DNA from: Aplidium turbinatum
Taxonomy: Eukaryota; Chordata; Ascidiacea; Aplousobranchia; Polyclinidae
DNA: 64,000 nt
Assembly: GCA_918807975.1 (NCBI GenBank)
Contig: OU964921.1
Coordinates: forward strand, 15,595,498-15,659,497
Direction: 5' to 3'
Shown piece by piece: positions 25,178 through 36,235 of this stretch. Below the pieces are notes generated by a model. It was not told the DNA's origin. It did no database searches and saw only the letters and a list, made by a program, of their open reading frames with translations. The position numbers and the translations under genes were made by a program. The first letter of the stretch is position 1. Each line of letters begins with the position of its first letter.

Positions 25178-25225
25178 CAGACCTTCTGATGATCCGTTAG
25201 GTGAAACAATTTGTAAAGGCTTCAG
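25178..25225 (+). ncRNA. Hammerhead ribozyme, PLE copy B tail
   Basis: The core is CTGATGA (25185-25191), stem II TCC-GTTA-GGT, GAAAC (25203-25207), stem III ACA/TGT with a 3-nt loop, the triplet GTA (25213-25215) and stem I CCTT/AAGG. Small type I hammerheads are known in PLE pseudo-LTRs. The base of stem II is a U-U pair where G-C is usual, so activity may be weak. Confidence 0.8.
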
Positions 25226-25321
25226 ATAGTAATAACTATATTTGATTTAATTCGCTCTGCTTTGCCTTTTTGCTTGGCATTGAGCACTTTTTGTAGTACC
25301 GTATTAATAGTTTTCATTGTT

Positions 25322-25404
25322 TTTCGCACTTATTCAGTGCATCGTCAGTTCTGATCAGAACTGACGATGAATCAGAACTGACGATGCACTGAATAAGTGC
25401 GAAA
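25322..25404. repeat. 34-bp perfect hairpin at PLE copy B end
   Basis: The arm 25322-25355 is the exact reverse complement of 25371-25404, with the 15-nt spacer CAGAACTGACGATGA. The spacer itself repeats part of the right arm. Copy A has only one arm's outer part (GAATAAGTGCGAAA) at its matching end. Confidence 0.9.
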
Positions 25405-25482
25405 TATATTTTCTGTAACATCTACTGACAACTGATCCCTGTTACCTTAGCAATTGAGGTTTTAGCTTTCACCTTCTAATAG

Positions 25483-25910
25483 GCTGTAAAACTACGTTTC
25501 GCTGAGGTCCAAAGTTAAAACTTAAATCCAGTCTCATTGTCTCACAACAATCACTCAAGTTTCAAATCATCATCTCAACCAACGCTTCAAGACAACTTTC
25601 TACTTTCACTTTACTACGCTGAAGAGAACGGAAGATCGAAACACTGGCCTTTGTCCGTAGTTACTTTTCGTAATGTCTTTTTAGACATTCTTTTTGAGTC
25701 AATAATACTTTTAAAGAAATAACAAAGAGTCAAAAGGCATGTAAATTTCACTCTGTGTGGAGCTACATGTACTTGAGAGGTTAACTGTTATTTTTTTATT
25801 CACTTGTTGATTCATTCATATCAGTTTGTATCCTCTGGGGATCCTTCTCTTGTATCATGGGCCAATCCTATAGATGTTTGCTGGTACACCCCTTCATTTT
25901 CTTTGAATTT
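25483..25910 (+). repeat. 602-bp array, rest of unit 2 and partial unit 3
   Basis: Unit 2 resumes directly after the PLE duplication and ends at 25659 (425 + 177 = 602 bp). Unit 3 starts at 25660 and loses similarity after 25910. The next 36 bp (25911-25946) are unassigned. Confidence 0.9.
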
Positions 25911-25946
25911 CTACCGAAGCTCTAATAATATTTTGTCCACTAAAAT

Positions 25947-26053
25947 TGTGGTATTCGTGTGTGACGTAACAATGACCCACTGTTGCCGTCTTGTTATCGT
26001 ATGCGCAATGATCAGTTTAGTACTGTAGTTCTCGCTTAGTGGTAGCTAATTGT
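25947..26053 (+). repeat. Ty3/Gypsy LTR fragment
   Basis: TGTGGTATTCGTGTGTGACG and the following 90 bases match the first part of the LTR at 59273-59445 almost base for base. No internal element sequence is attached. It is a broken solo LTR. Confidence 0.85.
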
Positions 26054-26330
26054 CAATCAATCAATCAATCAGTTTTATTTTTTGCTGCTGGCGCAAATAT
26101 GTACAGAACGACAAAGTAAATATACGAATTTGACACCAACAAAAGGGAAAGATGGCAAAACCCAAAAGTTTAAAATATACATCGATAAAACAGTACTAGA
26201 TAAACTACCACTATCTTAAAATTGTACAGCCACCAAACCTGCTCATTCTATTTGAATAAGTTTCAGGGAATGCTGGAGTAGCAGAGTGTTGTATAGGTTC
26301 CTGTACCTTTCACTAATAATATCGTATTAA
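26054..26330 (-). mobile_element. LINE 3' tail, minus strand
   Basis: Read on the minus strand, the stretch ends in AATAAAACTGATTGATTGATTG, the kind of short-repeat end that CR1/L2-group LINEs leave. No coding part is attached, so it would be a 5'-truncated insertion. Its boundary with the plus-strand LINE is not clear. Confidence 0.45.
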
Positions 26331-26359
26331 ACAACCCAAAAATAATATCAAACTGCAAC

Positions 26360-27090
26360 ATGAATTCTGAGGACAGCAAGGCAAAGATAGATCAGATACT
26401 GACAGGCATGGAAGAGATTTTGAAAAGACAAGAAAGGTATGAACAAAAATACAATAATGACCTAACCATTGCTGCACCCCCTGCTGTTGCTGTGTCTTCA
26501 TCTTTTGCAGATGGGCTGCAGCAGGCTCAACAAGTGGAGCTGTCGGAGCTATCCAAACAGGTCTATGCTCTCCAAGAGCAAGTTTGGCACCTCCAACAGT
26601 CTGCATACAGGACGGATCGCAAGCTGGATGACTTGGAGCAGTATGGGCGAAGCAATTGCCTCATACTGCATGGATGCAATGATACACCAAACAAGGGAAG
26701 TAACATTGATTATTCTGAATATGTAGTAAAAAAGTTAAATAAAATTATTAAACCAACAAACTGTCTTATAGTGAGAGACATAGATGCATGCCACCCCTTG
26801 CCATCAAAAATAAAAATAAACCAATAATAATTAAATTTGTTAGAAGGATGACAAGGGATGAAATTTTTTATTGCAAAAGTAAATTGAAAACTGATGATGG
26901 TCCTAAACTGTCGATCACAGAGTCCTTGACCAAGCGACGTCTTGCACTACTTCGTCAAGCGAGAGATGCCTTTGGCTTCAAGGATGTCTGGACATCCAAA
27001 GGAACTGTGTGGTGCTTCTGGGATAATAAAAGGCAAGTCATAGATGATTTTTCAGACATTCCTAAAATCTTTAACCATAAGTCATCTTAA
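26360..27090 (+). pseudogene. LINE ORF1 (coiled coil, RRM-like)
   Basis: The frame begins MNSEDSKAKIDQILTGMEEIL with a heptad-rich region to about residue 90, then LDDLEQYGRSNCLILHG, RDIDACHPLP and, after a shift, KPIIIKFVRRMTRDEIFY and LTKRRLALLRQARDAFGF. This is the usual layout of ORF1 proteins in L1/CR1-type LINEs: trimerising coiled coil, RRM-like domain and C-terminal domain that bind the element's RNA. The frame is broken in the A-rich run near 26800-26815. A Gln/Leu-rich frame on the opposite strand is a shadow. Confidence 0.82.
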
Positions 27091-27283
27091 ACTATTTTGT
27101 TAATAACATTATGCTGATTTTCAACTATTTTGAAGCTAAACAAACCATATGACATATTATTATAAATGACTGTAAAACCAAACTCAGGAACCTTTTACTT
27201 GGTGCATTCCCTAGAACCTTTGAAAAGCTTAGCTTTTGAGCCAACCCTACTTCATACCTTTTTATTTTTTCAAGTTTTTATAC

Positions 27284-29970
27284 ATGAATACAAAACCAAA
27301 ATGTAACTATTGCATAAAAACAATCAGAAAAAATCAAAAGTTTATTAACTGCTTAACTTGTCCCATTGAAGCTCATGTCAAATGTTGTAAAAAAAGCGCA
27401 AATTACCAGGACACAAAAAAATGGACATGTACATTGTGCAGTGACTGGAATCCCCCTTTTGTACATCTATCCAATACAGAATTAGCTACACTGGTTGGAA
27501 GCCACAGTGTATCAAATCTTACCTTCAAGCCTGACTATCTGAATGATATGTTTGCTAGTATATCTCACACAAACAACAATGACATAGATGACCTTTTTAT
27601 GCCAAACATATCTGAAACATATTTAGACTCAACAACTGTCAACAAACTAAAAATGGACTGCTCACTGGGGCCAGTCTTCTCTTCATTATGTATCAATGCT
27701 CGGTCCATAGTCAATGTAAATAATTTCACCAAACTTGAGGCCCTGCTGATGTCTATACCCATTAGTCCTGATCTAATTTCTGTTGTCGAAACATGGATTC
27801 AGCCTAATTCAAAAGGTCCTTACTTAAACCTACCAGGCTATACATTCATATCAAATGCTCGGATAAACAGTCGCGGTGGAGGGGTAGGAATATACTTAAA
27901 AAGTGACATTATGTATACCAAGCGTGATGACATAACCATTATGAAAGAAAAAGTATTCGAATCTCTAATTGTTGATATTTTTATTGGTGGCAAACAAGTG
28001 ACCTGTGGTAGCATTTATCGAGCACCTGCATTGGATGCTAAGTCAAATTTGGAATTTCTTGATCTTCTTAGTGAGTGCATTAACAACATAGGTACATCAA
28101 AACAATGCTACATAATGGGAGATTTTAATTATAATTTATTGGATTATGAAAACATCAATGTAGGCAATTTTACAGACTTAATGTTTTCAAATTCTTTTTA
28201 CCCACTAATTAATAAACCTACCAGAATTACTGACACCAGTGCAACAGTCTTAGATCAAATATGGTCCAATGTGCAAACAGGTAATGAAAGTCGGTGTGGA
28301 ATTCTAATTAATGCAATCTCAGACCACTTCCCAGTTATGCATTGTACAAACATTGGAAAACCCTCAGTTACATGTCATCAATATACCAGATCATTTAATC
28401 TCTCAAACATACGAAATTTCTCAAATGCTCTGGAAAATGTGGACATCACTTGTTGCTTAAATCAAACTGATGCTGATGAAGCTTATGAGTCATTCATAGG
28501 AGAATATACTAGTCAATTTAATAAGCATTTTCCTTTACAAAAACACCTTTAAAAAAGAATAATTCTTGGTTTGATAAAGAACTACTACATCTATTACGAA
28601 GAAAAGAGCGTTTGTTTAAAAAGTACATATCCAATAAAACTATTCACTCCAAACAGAACTACACCTCTGCAAGAAACTTATACTTTCATACAGTTCAACA
28701 AAAAAAGAAGGAATTTTATAAATCTAAATTTGAAAAGCAAAAGTTTAATATGAAAGCTACTTGGCAAACAATCAACAATCTATTAGGTAAATCCCAGTCT
28801 AAGACTAACCATGGCATCAAAATAAATGATAGTACAGTCACTGACAGATTAACTATTGCAAATCACTTCAATGATCACTTTTCCTGTGCTGCCCATTCCC
28901 TTGCAAAAAAAATTCCCAAATCAAATACAATATTTTCAACATATCTTGATTCTCCATGCTCTGAGACAATTTATATTTATCAAACTACTTTAAATGAAAT
29001 AAACAATATTATTCATGCTATGCCAGCAAAAACTAGCAGTGGCATCGATGAAATACCATCCATAGTTGTAAAGTCAACCCCAGACAATATACTGCATGCT
29101 TTAACTCATATATTTAACTTATCTTTAACAAGTGGAAAATTCATAAATTCATTTTAGTTGGGGAAGGTGATACCTATCTTTAAAAAGGGTAGCTGCAAAG
29201 ATTCAAACAACTACAGACCAGTCAGCCTACTACCTGTTTTTTCAAAGATATTAGAAAGAATCATGTACAACAGATTATACTCATTTTTAATTAGACACAA
29301 TTTTTTCTATAACAATCAATTTGGTTTCAGAAAAAGTCATTCCACAAGCCATGCTGCTTCAATGCTATTAGAAAGTATCACCAGTATACTCAATGACAAC
29401 CATCTTGCATTAGGAATCTTTCTTGATTTATCTAAAGCTTTTGACACCATTGACCATAAAATATTGCTAGCTAAATTATATCATTTCGGAATAAGAGGCG
29501 TGGCCTATGATTGGTTCATGAGTTACCTGAGTAATAGAAAACAAAGAGTTGTTTTCAATGGCACACTATCTTCTAATGTTAACAACATATCTTTGGGTGT
29601 CCCACAAGGGTCTATTTTAGGCCCTCTTTTATTTCTGATTTATGTAAATGACTTTCGTAAATGCCTTCAACACGGAACTGCAATTATGTTTGCAGATGAC
29701 ACCACCATTATATATAAAAATAAAACCATTTCTACTGTATATGATCTGGCAAACCAAGAGCTTGTATGCATAGATCAATGGCTATCAACAAATCGATTGT
29801 CTCTAAATGTCACCAAAACCAAACATATATTATTTTCAAGTCAAGGTAGCAAGCCACTATCATGCAACCCACCCTTGAATATTCGAAAAAAACTACATAG
29901 AACAAGTTGCCTCAATAAAGTTTCTGGGAATAATTGTAAACGAGCATTTGTCATGGAAATCTCATATTGA
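27284..29970 (+). pseudogene. LINE ORF2: PHD-like finger, endonuclease, reverse transcriptase
   Basis: From the methionine at 27284 (MNTKPKCNYC) there is a Cys/His finger (C-x2-C ... H-x2-C ... C-x2-C), then endonuclease motifs VVETWI (about 27782), GDFNYN (about 28119) and SDHFPV (about 28319), then RT motifs: VIPIFKKGSCKDSNNYRPVS, GFRKSHSTSHAA, FLDLSKAFDTIDHK, GVPQGSILGPLLF and FADDT (about 29690). The frame shifts near 28540 in an A run, has an in-frame TAG at 29155-29157 and shifts again near 29885-29895. I prefer 27284 over the upstream ATG at 27236 because the finger starts at once. The enzyme nicks DNA and copies the LINE RNA onto it. Confidence 0.88.
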
Positions 29971-31645
29971 AGTCTTGCTTCAAAAAATAAGATCAACACT
30001 CTGCGTGACAAAAAAATTAAACTTTTCCTAAACAAACAAGCACTTCTCTCCATTTACCATTCTCTAGTTGAAAGTCAGATATTATATTGTATTTCAACAT
30101 GGTGTCATGGAAACAAAACTACATTGCAAAAGCTGCAACGTACATGCAGAGGTGGGCAAAGTTACTTTCAAAAGTAACTGAGTTACAGTTACAGTTACTT
30201 GGCCAAAATAGTAACTGAGTTACCGTTACAGTTACCGATTTCAAAAATGTAACTAGTTACAGTTACTAGTTACTTTCAGTTACTCATAAATCTCAACATA
30301 AACGCTGTAATCCAAATTTAAACAAACAATTATTTGCGGGAGGCGCATCCATTCTCCTCAACATTTATTAGATGTATCACGCACCCTGTGGTGCAAATTC
30401 TTTTCTAGTTACGCAGTTGCCTTTTCCTAATGTAGTTTGTTTTCCGTCTGTCTGTTTTCCACACTATTGCTTATAATCGTTGCGTGTTTCTTGATGCTTA
30501 TAGTCAGTTAGTTATAGTTGCTTTCAAAAAGTTTAAATATATTGGTACAAAAAAGAAAACTCTCTCCCGAAACTATATTCTCTTTAAATGCTCGAAACAA
30601 AGGAAATAATTTGTTTTCTCTGCTATGGCTCGAAGTTACTTAGACATCGACTTCCAATTTTGAATCGAGAAAACAATGATGTAATAAGGTTGCGAACAGT
30701 GAACGTAACACCGAGACTCCGGGTCCTAAATACTTCAAAAATACGACTCCTGTACACCTCTGGCAGCTATACGACAAGCATGAACTGAGCTATCAAGTGT
30801 CGCCAAACACTTTTGCTAAACATTGCATAGAAAGTCACATACTGATCAATCACCAAAAGCAATTAATTTAACCAAATCAGTTCTCAAAAAGCGCTAAAAA
30901 AAAGCCAAATCGCCAAACCATAAATATGAAGCCAAACGTCTTAAAAAATCGCCAGATTTCTGGATTTTGGCGATGAATTTGCCAAAATGGCAATTCTGCT
31001 CCATAAGATCACAAAACAAGAGCGCCGCGCATGAACAGTGCTGCTCCGATACAGCTGCGAGAAGAATGCATTATTGAGCAACGCGCAGCAAATCATAAAG
31101 CATGACACAAACATGTGCAGAGTAATGGACGGCAATTAGAAACATAAATTTCAATACAAAAGTAACTTGTAACTGTAACTGTTGAAAAAGTGCTAAAATA
31201 GGAACTAGTTACCGCGTTTCGTTACTTTTGGAAAATAGTAACGAAGTTACCGTTACAGTTACTCAAAAAGTAACTAGTTACAGTAACTAGTTACTTTTGT
31301 AACTAGTTACTGCCCACCTCTGCGTACATGCAATAACTTTCTTCGTACTGTATTTGACATTGACTGCAGAGAAAGCATAAAATGTATAACTTAATGGAAC
31401 TCAATAATTTAAAATCAATTTACCACATGAAAAATACAGAGATTGCAACTTTCATCTTTAAATATTCAAAAAAGCTACTTCCCACAACATTCAATGATAT
31501 AATTATGTGTAAACAATCAAGTAGCCTAACAACAAGAAGTAACTCTCCATATATTCCTATATATTGCAGAATTGACACCTGCAAACAATCAATACGGTAC
31601 ATGGGGCCAACAGTTCGGAACAAGCTTCCAACTACTGTACCATAA
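29971..31645 (+). pseudogene. LINE ORF2 C-terminal remains, split by hAT
   Basis: In shifting frames one can read FLNKQALLSIYHSLVESQILY and LQKLQRTC before the hAT element, and CNNFLRTVFDIDC, then IRYMGPTVRNKLPT after it. These are typical thumb and C-terminal pieces of CR1-type ORF2 proteins. The two halves meet when one copy of the duplication CGTACATG is dropped. Confidence 0.8.
30147..31322. mobile_element. hAT-type non-autonomous element
   Basis: 1176 bp with 12-bp inverted ends CAGAGGTGGGCA, many subterminal GTAACTAGTTAC blocks and the 8-bp duplication CGTACATG (30139-30146 and 31323-31330). hAT elements give 8-bp duplications and often start CAG. No transposase is present. Confidence 0.9.
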
Positions 31646-31839
31646 GAAATGAATGTAAAACTGTAAAAGGCTTTAAATCAAAAATGAACAAGCTAAATCT
31701 TCCTTGAAATAATCCTATCTAAGTATTACATACACCAAACATACTAATATTTCTTTGCCCGGCAATGATAGGCCAATGTGTGTAGATTTATTAGAAAAAT
31801 AGTAAGTAGTAGAGGAGGGGTCGATCGTTGTCGGCTGGC

Positions 31840-31935
31840 AGAGCCAAAAGCAGAGTCTTGGCAGAGCAGGGCAGAGCAGTCTGGCAGAGTAGTCTGGCAG
31901 AGCCTTGGCAGAGTCTTAGCCTCTGTCCTGGCAGT
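31840..31935 (+). repeat. Terminal tandem repeats of the foldback
   Basis: Short units built on TCTGGCAGAG and TTGGCAGAG just inside the left end, mirrored at about 49763-49858. Terminal tandem repeats of this kind are also known in Polintons. Confidence 0.75.
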
Positions 31936-32011
31936 ATTTCTTGTTTGTTTATTTTATGAGAAAAGCAGTGCTCTGGCACTGTCCTGGTAGTTGTCTTGTT
32001 TGTTTATTTTA

Positions 32012-33000
32012 TGAGGAAAACAGCCCCCTTACAATGCTACGTCTGCCAGTACCGAGCAAGAAGCAGTGTGGCAAAGCAGTGAAAACTGGGTATTATTTCT
32101 TGTTTGTTTATTTTATGTGAAGTTAATGTTATTTCTTGTTTGTTTTACTTTATGCTAAATTGTTATTATTTATTTCTTGTTTGTTTATTTTATGAGGAAA
32201 ACAACCCCTTTACAATGCTTCGACTGGCAGAACAGAGCAAGAAGTAGTGTGACAAAGCAGTGAAAGCTGAGTATTGTTTCTTGTTTGTTTATTTAATGTG
32301 AAGTTGATATTATTTATATCTTGTTTGTTTATTTTATACGAAATTGTTATTATTTATTTCTTGTTTGTTTATTTTATGTGAAGTTGATATTATTTATTTC
32401 TTGTTTGTTTATTTTATGAGGAAAACAGTCCCCTTACAATGGTACGTCTGCCAGTACAGAGCAAGAAGCAGTGTGGCAAAGCAGTGAAAGCTGGGTATTA
32501 TTTCTTGTTTGTTTATTTTATGTGAAGTTGATATTATTTCTTGTTTGTTTTATTTTATGCTAAATTGTTATTATTTATTTCTTGTTTGTTTATTTTATGA
32601 GGAAAACAACCCCCTTACAATGCTACGACTGGCAGTACAGAGCAAGAAGTAGTGTGACAAAGCAGTGAAAGCTGAGTATTGTTTCTTGTTTGTTTATTTA
32701 ATGTGAAGTTGATATTATTTATATCTTGTTTGTTTATTTTATACGAAATTGTTATTATTTATTTCTTGTTTGTTTATTTTATGTGAAGTTGATATTATTT
32801 ATTTCTTGTTTGTTTATTTTATGAGGAAAACAGTCCCCTTACAATGGTACGTCTGCCAGTACTGAGCAAGAAGCAGTGTGAAAAAACAGTGAAAGCTGGG
32901 TATCATTTCTTGTTTGTTTATTTTAATGTGAAATTGATATTATTTCTTATTTGTTTATATGATGAGACAAGCTGAGTCCTAACAGAGCAAGAGTCCTGAC
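32012..33000 (+). repeat. Higher-order tandem array, 405-bp period
   Basis: TGAGGAAAACA marks occur at 32012, 32194, 32417, 32598 and 32822, so spacings alternate 182, 223, 181 and 224 bp. Two kinds of unit therefore alternate inside a roughly 405-bp higher-order unit. TTTCTTGTTTGTTTATTTTA is the short core. The mirrored array (about 48960-49700) has four marks with spacings near 225, 263 and 182. Confidence 0.82.
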
Positions 33001-33407
33001 AATGTCCTTAGCGTCTGGTAGCAGTGTAGAAAAGTAGTAAAAGCTGAGTATTATTTCTTGTTTGTGTTTTTTATGTGCAATTGAAATGATTTATATCTTG
33101 TTTGTTTTATTTTGTGAGAAAGGCAGTCACCATACGGTACCAGGTCTGGTAGTACTAGTACACAGCAAGAAACAGGGTAACTAAACAGAGCAGTGTAGCC
33201 AAACAGAGCAGTGTAGCCAAACAAAGCAGTGTCTTAAAAGCTGAGCAACGACATTATATTAGTTCCACCGCGTCATCGTTCATCGGTGTCACAACCATTG
33301 CGTAATCTTAATTCGTCTGGATAAATGAAAAAAGAAGTCGATACTTTCCCTACTCATAATTTTGTAGGAAATTTGTTGTTAATTACTTCCTTGCCTAGGT
33401 ATGTTCA

Positions 33408-33935
33408 CAGTTGCCTCAAATTATATTACAATATTGATTTTAATTCATACTCTTTAACCTTAAAAGATTAGTTGAACTAAAGTTTTATTTTAGTGTTATT
33501 AAAAAAAAAAAAAAAATTATCATCTAAGGTACATTTGTTAGGTAATAATTTTGTTTTGGTTGGTGTAAGTTTATCGTAATCCAAGGTTTTAAAGGGTTCC
33601 TTTGTCACTTATCATTTAGTTTTGGGATTCATTATTATCTGTAACCTTTCGCAGTTGCCTCAAATTATATTACAATACTGATTTTAATTCATACTCTTTA
33701 ACCTTAGAAGATTAGTTGAACTAAAGTTTTATTTTAGTGTTATAAAAAAAATTATCATCTTAGGTACATTTGTTAGGTAACAGCTTTTTGGTTGGTTTAA
33801 GTTTATCGTAATCCAAGGTTTTAAAGTGTTCCTTTGTCACTTATCATTTAGTTTTGGGATTCATTATTATCTGTAACCTTTCGCAGTTGCCTCAAACTAT
33901 ATTGCAACTCTGATATTAACTCATACTCTTTACAT
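33408..33935 (+). repeat. 244/232-bp tandem repeat
   Basis: CAGTTGCCTCAAA starts units at 33408, 33652 and 33884 (the last partial). The difference in unit length is mostly an A run. Mirrored at about 47290-47820. Confidence 0.85.
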
Positions 33936-34839
33936 TTTATCCCTTTATGTCCAACAGTTTAACCCAATGACTTAACAAATCCTGTATTCTTTCATCTTGT
34001 TTTAGTTTATATACTTGTATTGGTAAACCTCCATTAGGTCTTCGTTTAGTGAAGGTTAGCGCAACAACGGCTTTCGTTAAAAGCTTGATAACAATTGTTT
34101 GTAACTGCAGTAAACCCTGAAATTGTTACAACCCAAGGTTTGCAAAAGTGATAACTTTGTCGCAATGACGTAAGTTTAAGTTTGTAGTTTTATTTGTATC
34201 TTTGGAAATAACTTTTTTGTCTTACTGTATGATACTAACAACAACTAAGCACTGACATAATAATATAACAACACGACTTGGTAAACGATCACTCTCTTTT
34301 ACAATAGCACCTAGCCTCCAAGACATTTTGTTTTTTGTAAGAACACGCAATCACACCAATAAAACATACCATAAGTCTACAAAAATTCATGTATTCTGAG
34401 TTTTTTTTTTTTTTCTTATGAAGTTGTTCGGTTCAGATTTTGTAAGATACTTGCCTATCAAGTTTCCTCAGGTGTGATTCTACATGAGGTGATCACAAGA
34501 GATGTGTTTGAAATTACCAGGTGAGACACTATCGATCTATGACATACTCAAGTGATTGTTACCAATTAATAGGGTTTTTAGATAAACTTCTGAGTGTTGT
34601 AGTCATTTCAAGTTTTATTTTAAACTATTTGTAATGATAAAGAGACAAGATTTTCTAAATATGAGAAACAAACGCAAGTTTAGACAACTACTTTTGTATA
34701 AAAGAGACACACAAATGAACACCTAACACAATACTCATACTACATGGCCGATACATGATGATGAGAACAAACAATCAATTTTTAGCACAACGTTTACAAC
34801 GCATAACTTGTCAAACATAGGGAAGCAAAAAGAATAACG

Positions 34840-36235
34840 TAAGAGCTAGCAACTGGAAGTTTCTGTTTTACAACAAAACACAGAGTTGTCCTGCAAATAA
34901 ATTTTCTTTTCTAAATTTATAAGAAACTTTATAAGTTTTAGTTTGGGATTTTGTAAAACAAAAGATGAAACTTGTGGGGACATATGTTGAGAGGATCGTC
35001 AGACCAGCTACATCAATTGGTTGTTGAAGGTAGGATAGAAAGAGCAATAGGTTCAGAGGAAAAAGAGGCGAACTTGGAGAGCCGTTGTACAACTTGTCAA
35101 GCATCGAGAGGCAAAAAGAATAGCGTAGGAAATAACAACTGGAAGTTTCTTTTTTTATAGCAAAGCGCAGAGCTGTCCTTTAAATAAATTTTCTTTTCCA
35201 AATTTATAAGACATTTTATAAGTTTTAATTTGTAATTTTTATTACCGTATTTTTTAGTTTGCGATTTTGTAAAACAAAAGATGAAACTTGTGGGGACATT
35301 ATGTTGAGAGGATCGTCAGACCAGCTACATCAATTGGTTGTTGAAGGTAGGATAGAAAGAGCAAGGTTCAGAGGAAAAAAGAGATGAACATGGAGAGCCG
35401 TTGTACACCTTGTCAGGCATAGAGAAGCTAAAAGAATAACAAAGATACGAACAAGTGAAAGTTTCAATTTTGTAAAAAAAAAAAACACATGATGTCCTTT
35501 AAAAAATTGTTTAGTTTTCAATTTTGTTGAACAAAAGATGAAATTTGGGAGACATATGTGGAGACGATTGTCAGACATCAATTAGTTGTTGAAGGTAAGG
35601 TAGTCATCCTTGTTCGTATGAAGCAAAAAGTTTGTGGTCGGTCGAAAGGAAGGACTTGGAGCCAACTTTTCGTCAGATCGTCAAGTGTACGGATGACTGT
35701 TATTCCGTTGGGAGGGGAATAGATGAGACACCCAAAGATGATGTGGTTGGCTGTTTGCTCCGTGGCACTGCGCTGACACACAGCAGTCCCTCATACCCCA
35801 GTGTGTCAAGCAAGCATTGAAGTGTCAACTCTCGTTCTTAATCGTAAGGTAAGGTGAACCAAAAAGATGCAAGGGAAAACGGAGACGAACTTGGAGAGCC
35901 GTTGTACAACTTGTCAAGCAGCGAGAAGCAAAAGAATAATGTGGGAACTAACAGCTGGAAGTTTCTGTTTTATAGCAAAGCACAGAGTTGTCCTTCAAAT
36001 AAATTTTCGTTTCTAAATTTATAAGAAATTTTATAAGTTTTAATTTGCGATTTTGTAAAACAAAAGATGAAATTTACGGACATATTTTGAGAGGATAGTC
36101 AGACCAGCTACATCAATTGGTTGTTGAAGGTGTGGTGGAGGAAAAAAAGATGCAAGGGAAAAACGGAGACGAACTTGGAGAGATGTTGTACACCAGTGAC
36201 TGGCTTGTCAAGCATCGAGAAGCAAAAAATAATAG
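34840..36235 (-). repeat. Array of LINE-tail-like fragments
   Basis: About four diverged units of roughly 300 bp share AAACAAAAGATGAAA, AGGATCGTCAGACCAGC and GAGAGCCGTTGTACA. In one frame they read GHMLRGSSDQLHQLVVEGRIE, like the end of a LINE ORF2. At 35578-35781 a minus-strand frame has ATEQTANHIIFGCLIYSPPNG, the Cys/His end of another LINE ORF2. Mirrored in the right arm (about 45000-46430). Confidence 0.6.

Larger units (their letters stand above)
10796..25469. mobile_element. Penelope-like element complex (inverted pair)
   Basis: The complex is flanked by a 13-bp duplication CACCTTCTAATAG (10783-10795 and 25470-25482). It holds copy A on the minus strand (3' tail at the left, reading leftward), a second tail-like pseudo-LTR upstream of copy A (about 15975-16815), and a 5'-truncated copy B on the plus strand that starts at 16816 and ends at 25469. 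Tandem or inverted partial copies with pseudo-LTRs are typical of PLEs. The RT plus C-terminal GIY-YIG protein and the hammerhead ribozymes support the family; the clade (Hydra- or Neptune-like) is a guess. A P element and a BEL/Pao element were inserted later. Confidence 0.88.
24557..25469 (+). repeat. PLE copy B 3' tail / pseudo-LTR
   Basis: The tail holds two longer repeats built round TAAATCTCATTTAATTTTTA and CAGGTT, then three roughly 62-bp units (about 24973-25145) with GATTAAATTACAG and TTTAATATCTTTTCAG cores, then the ribozyme. It runs on into a copy of the PLE 5' leader (GCATTGAGCACTTTTTGTAG) and a 34-bp hairpin. Many motifs look like 3' splice sites, but I have no evidence they are used. 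Confidence 0.75.
26331..31804 (+). mobile_element. CR1-like LINE, broken, with nested hAT
   Basis: Two reading frames in LINE order: an ORF1 of coiled-coil/RRM type, then an ORF2 with a PHD-like finger, an apurinic-type endonuclease and a reverse transcriptase. The 3' end of ORF2 is split by a hAT element (30147-31322). At least five frame breaks make it an old copy. The 3' untranslated part is cut by the giant foldback at 31805; whether it resumes after 49893 is open. Confidence 0.88.
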
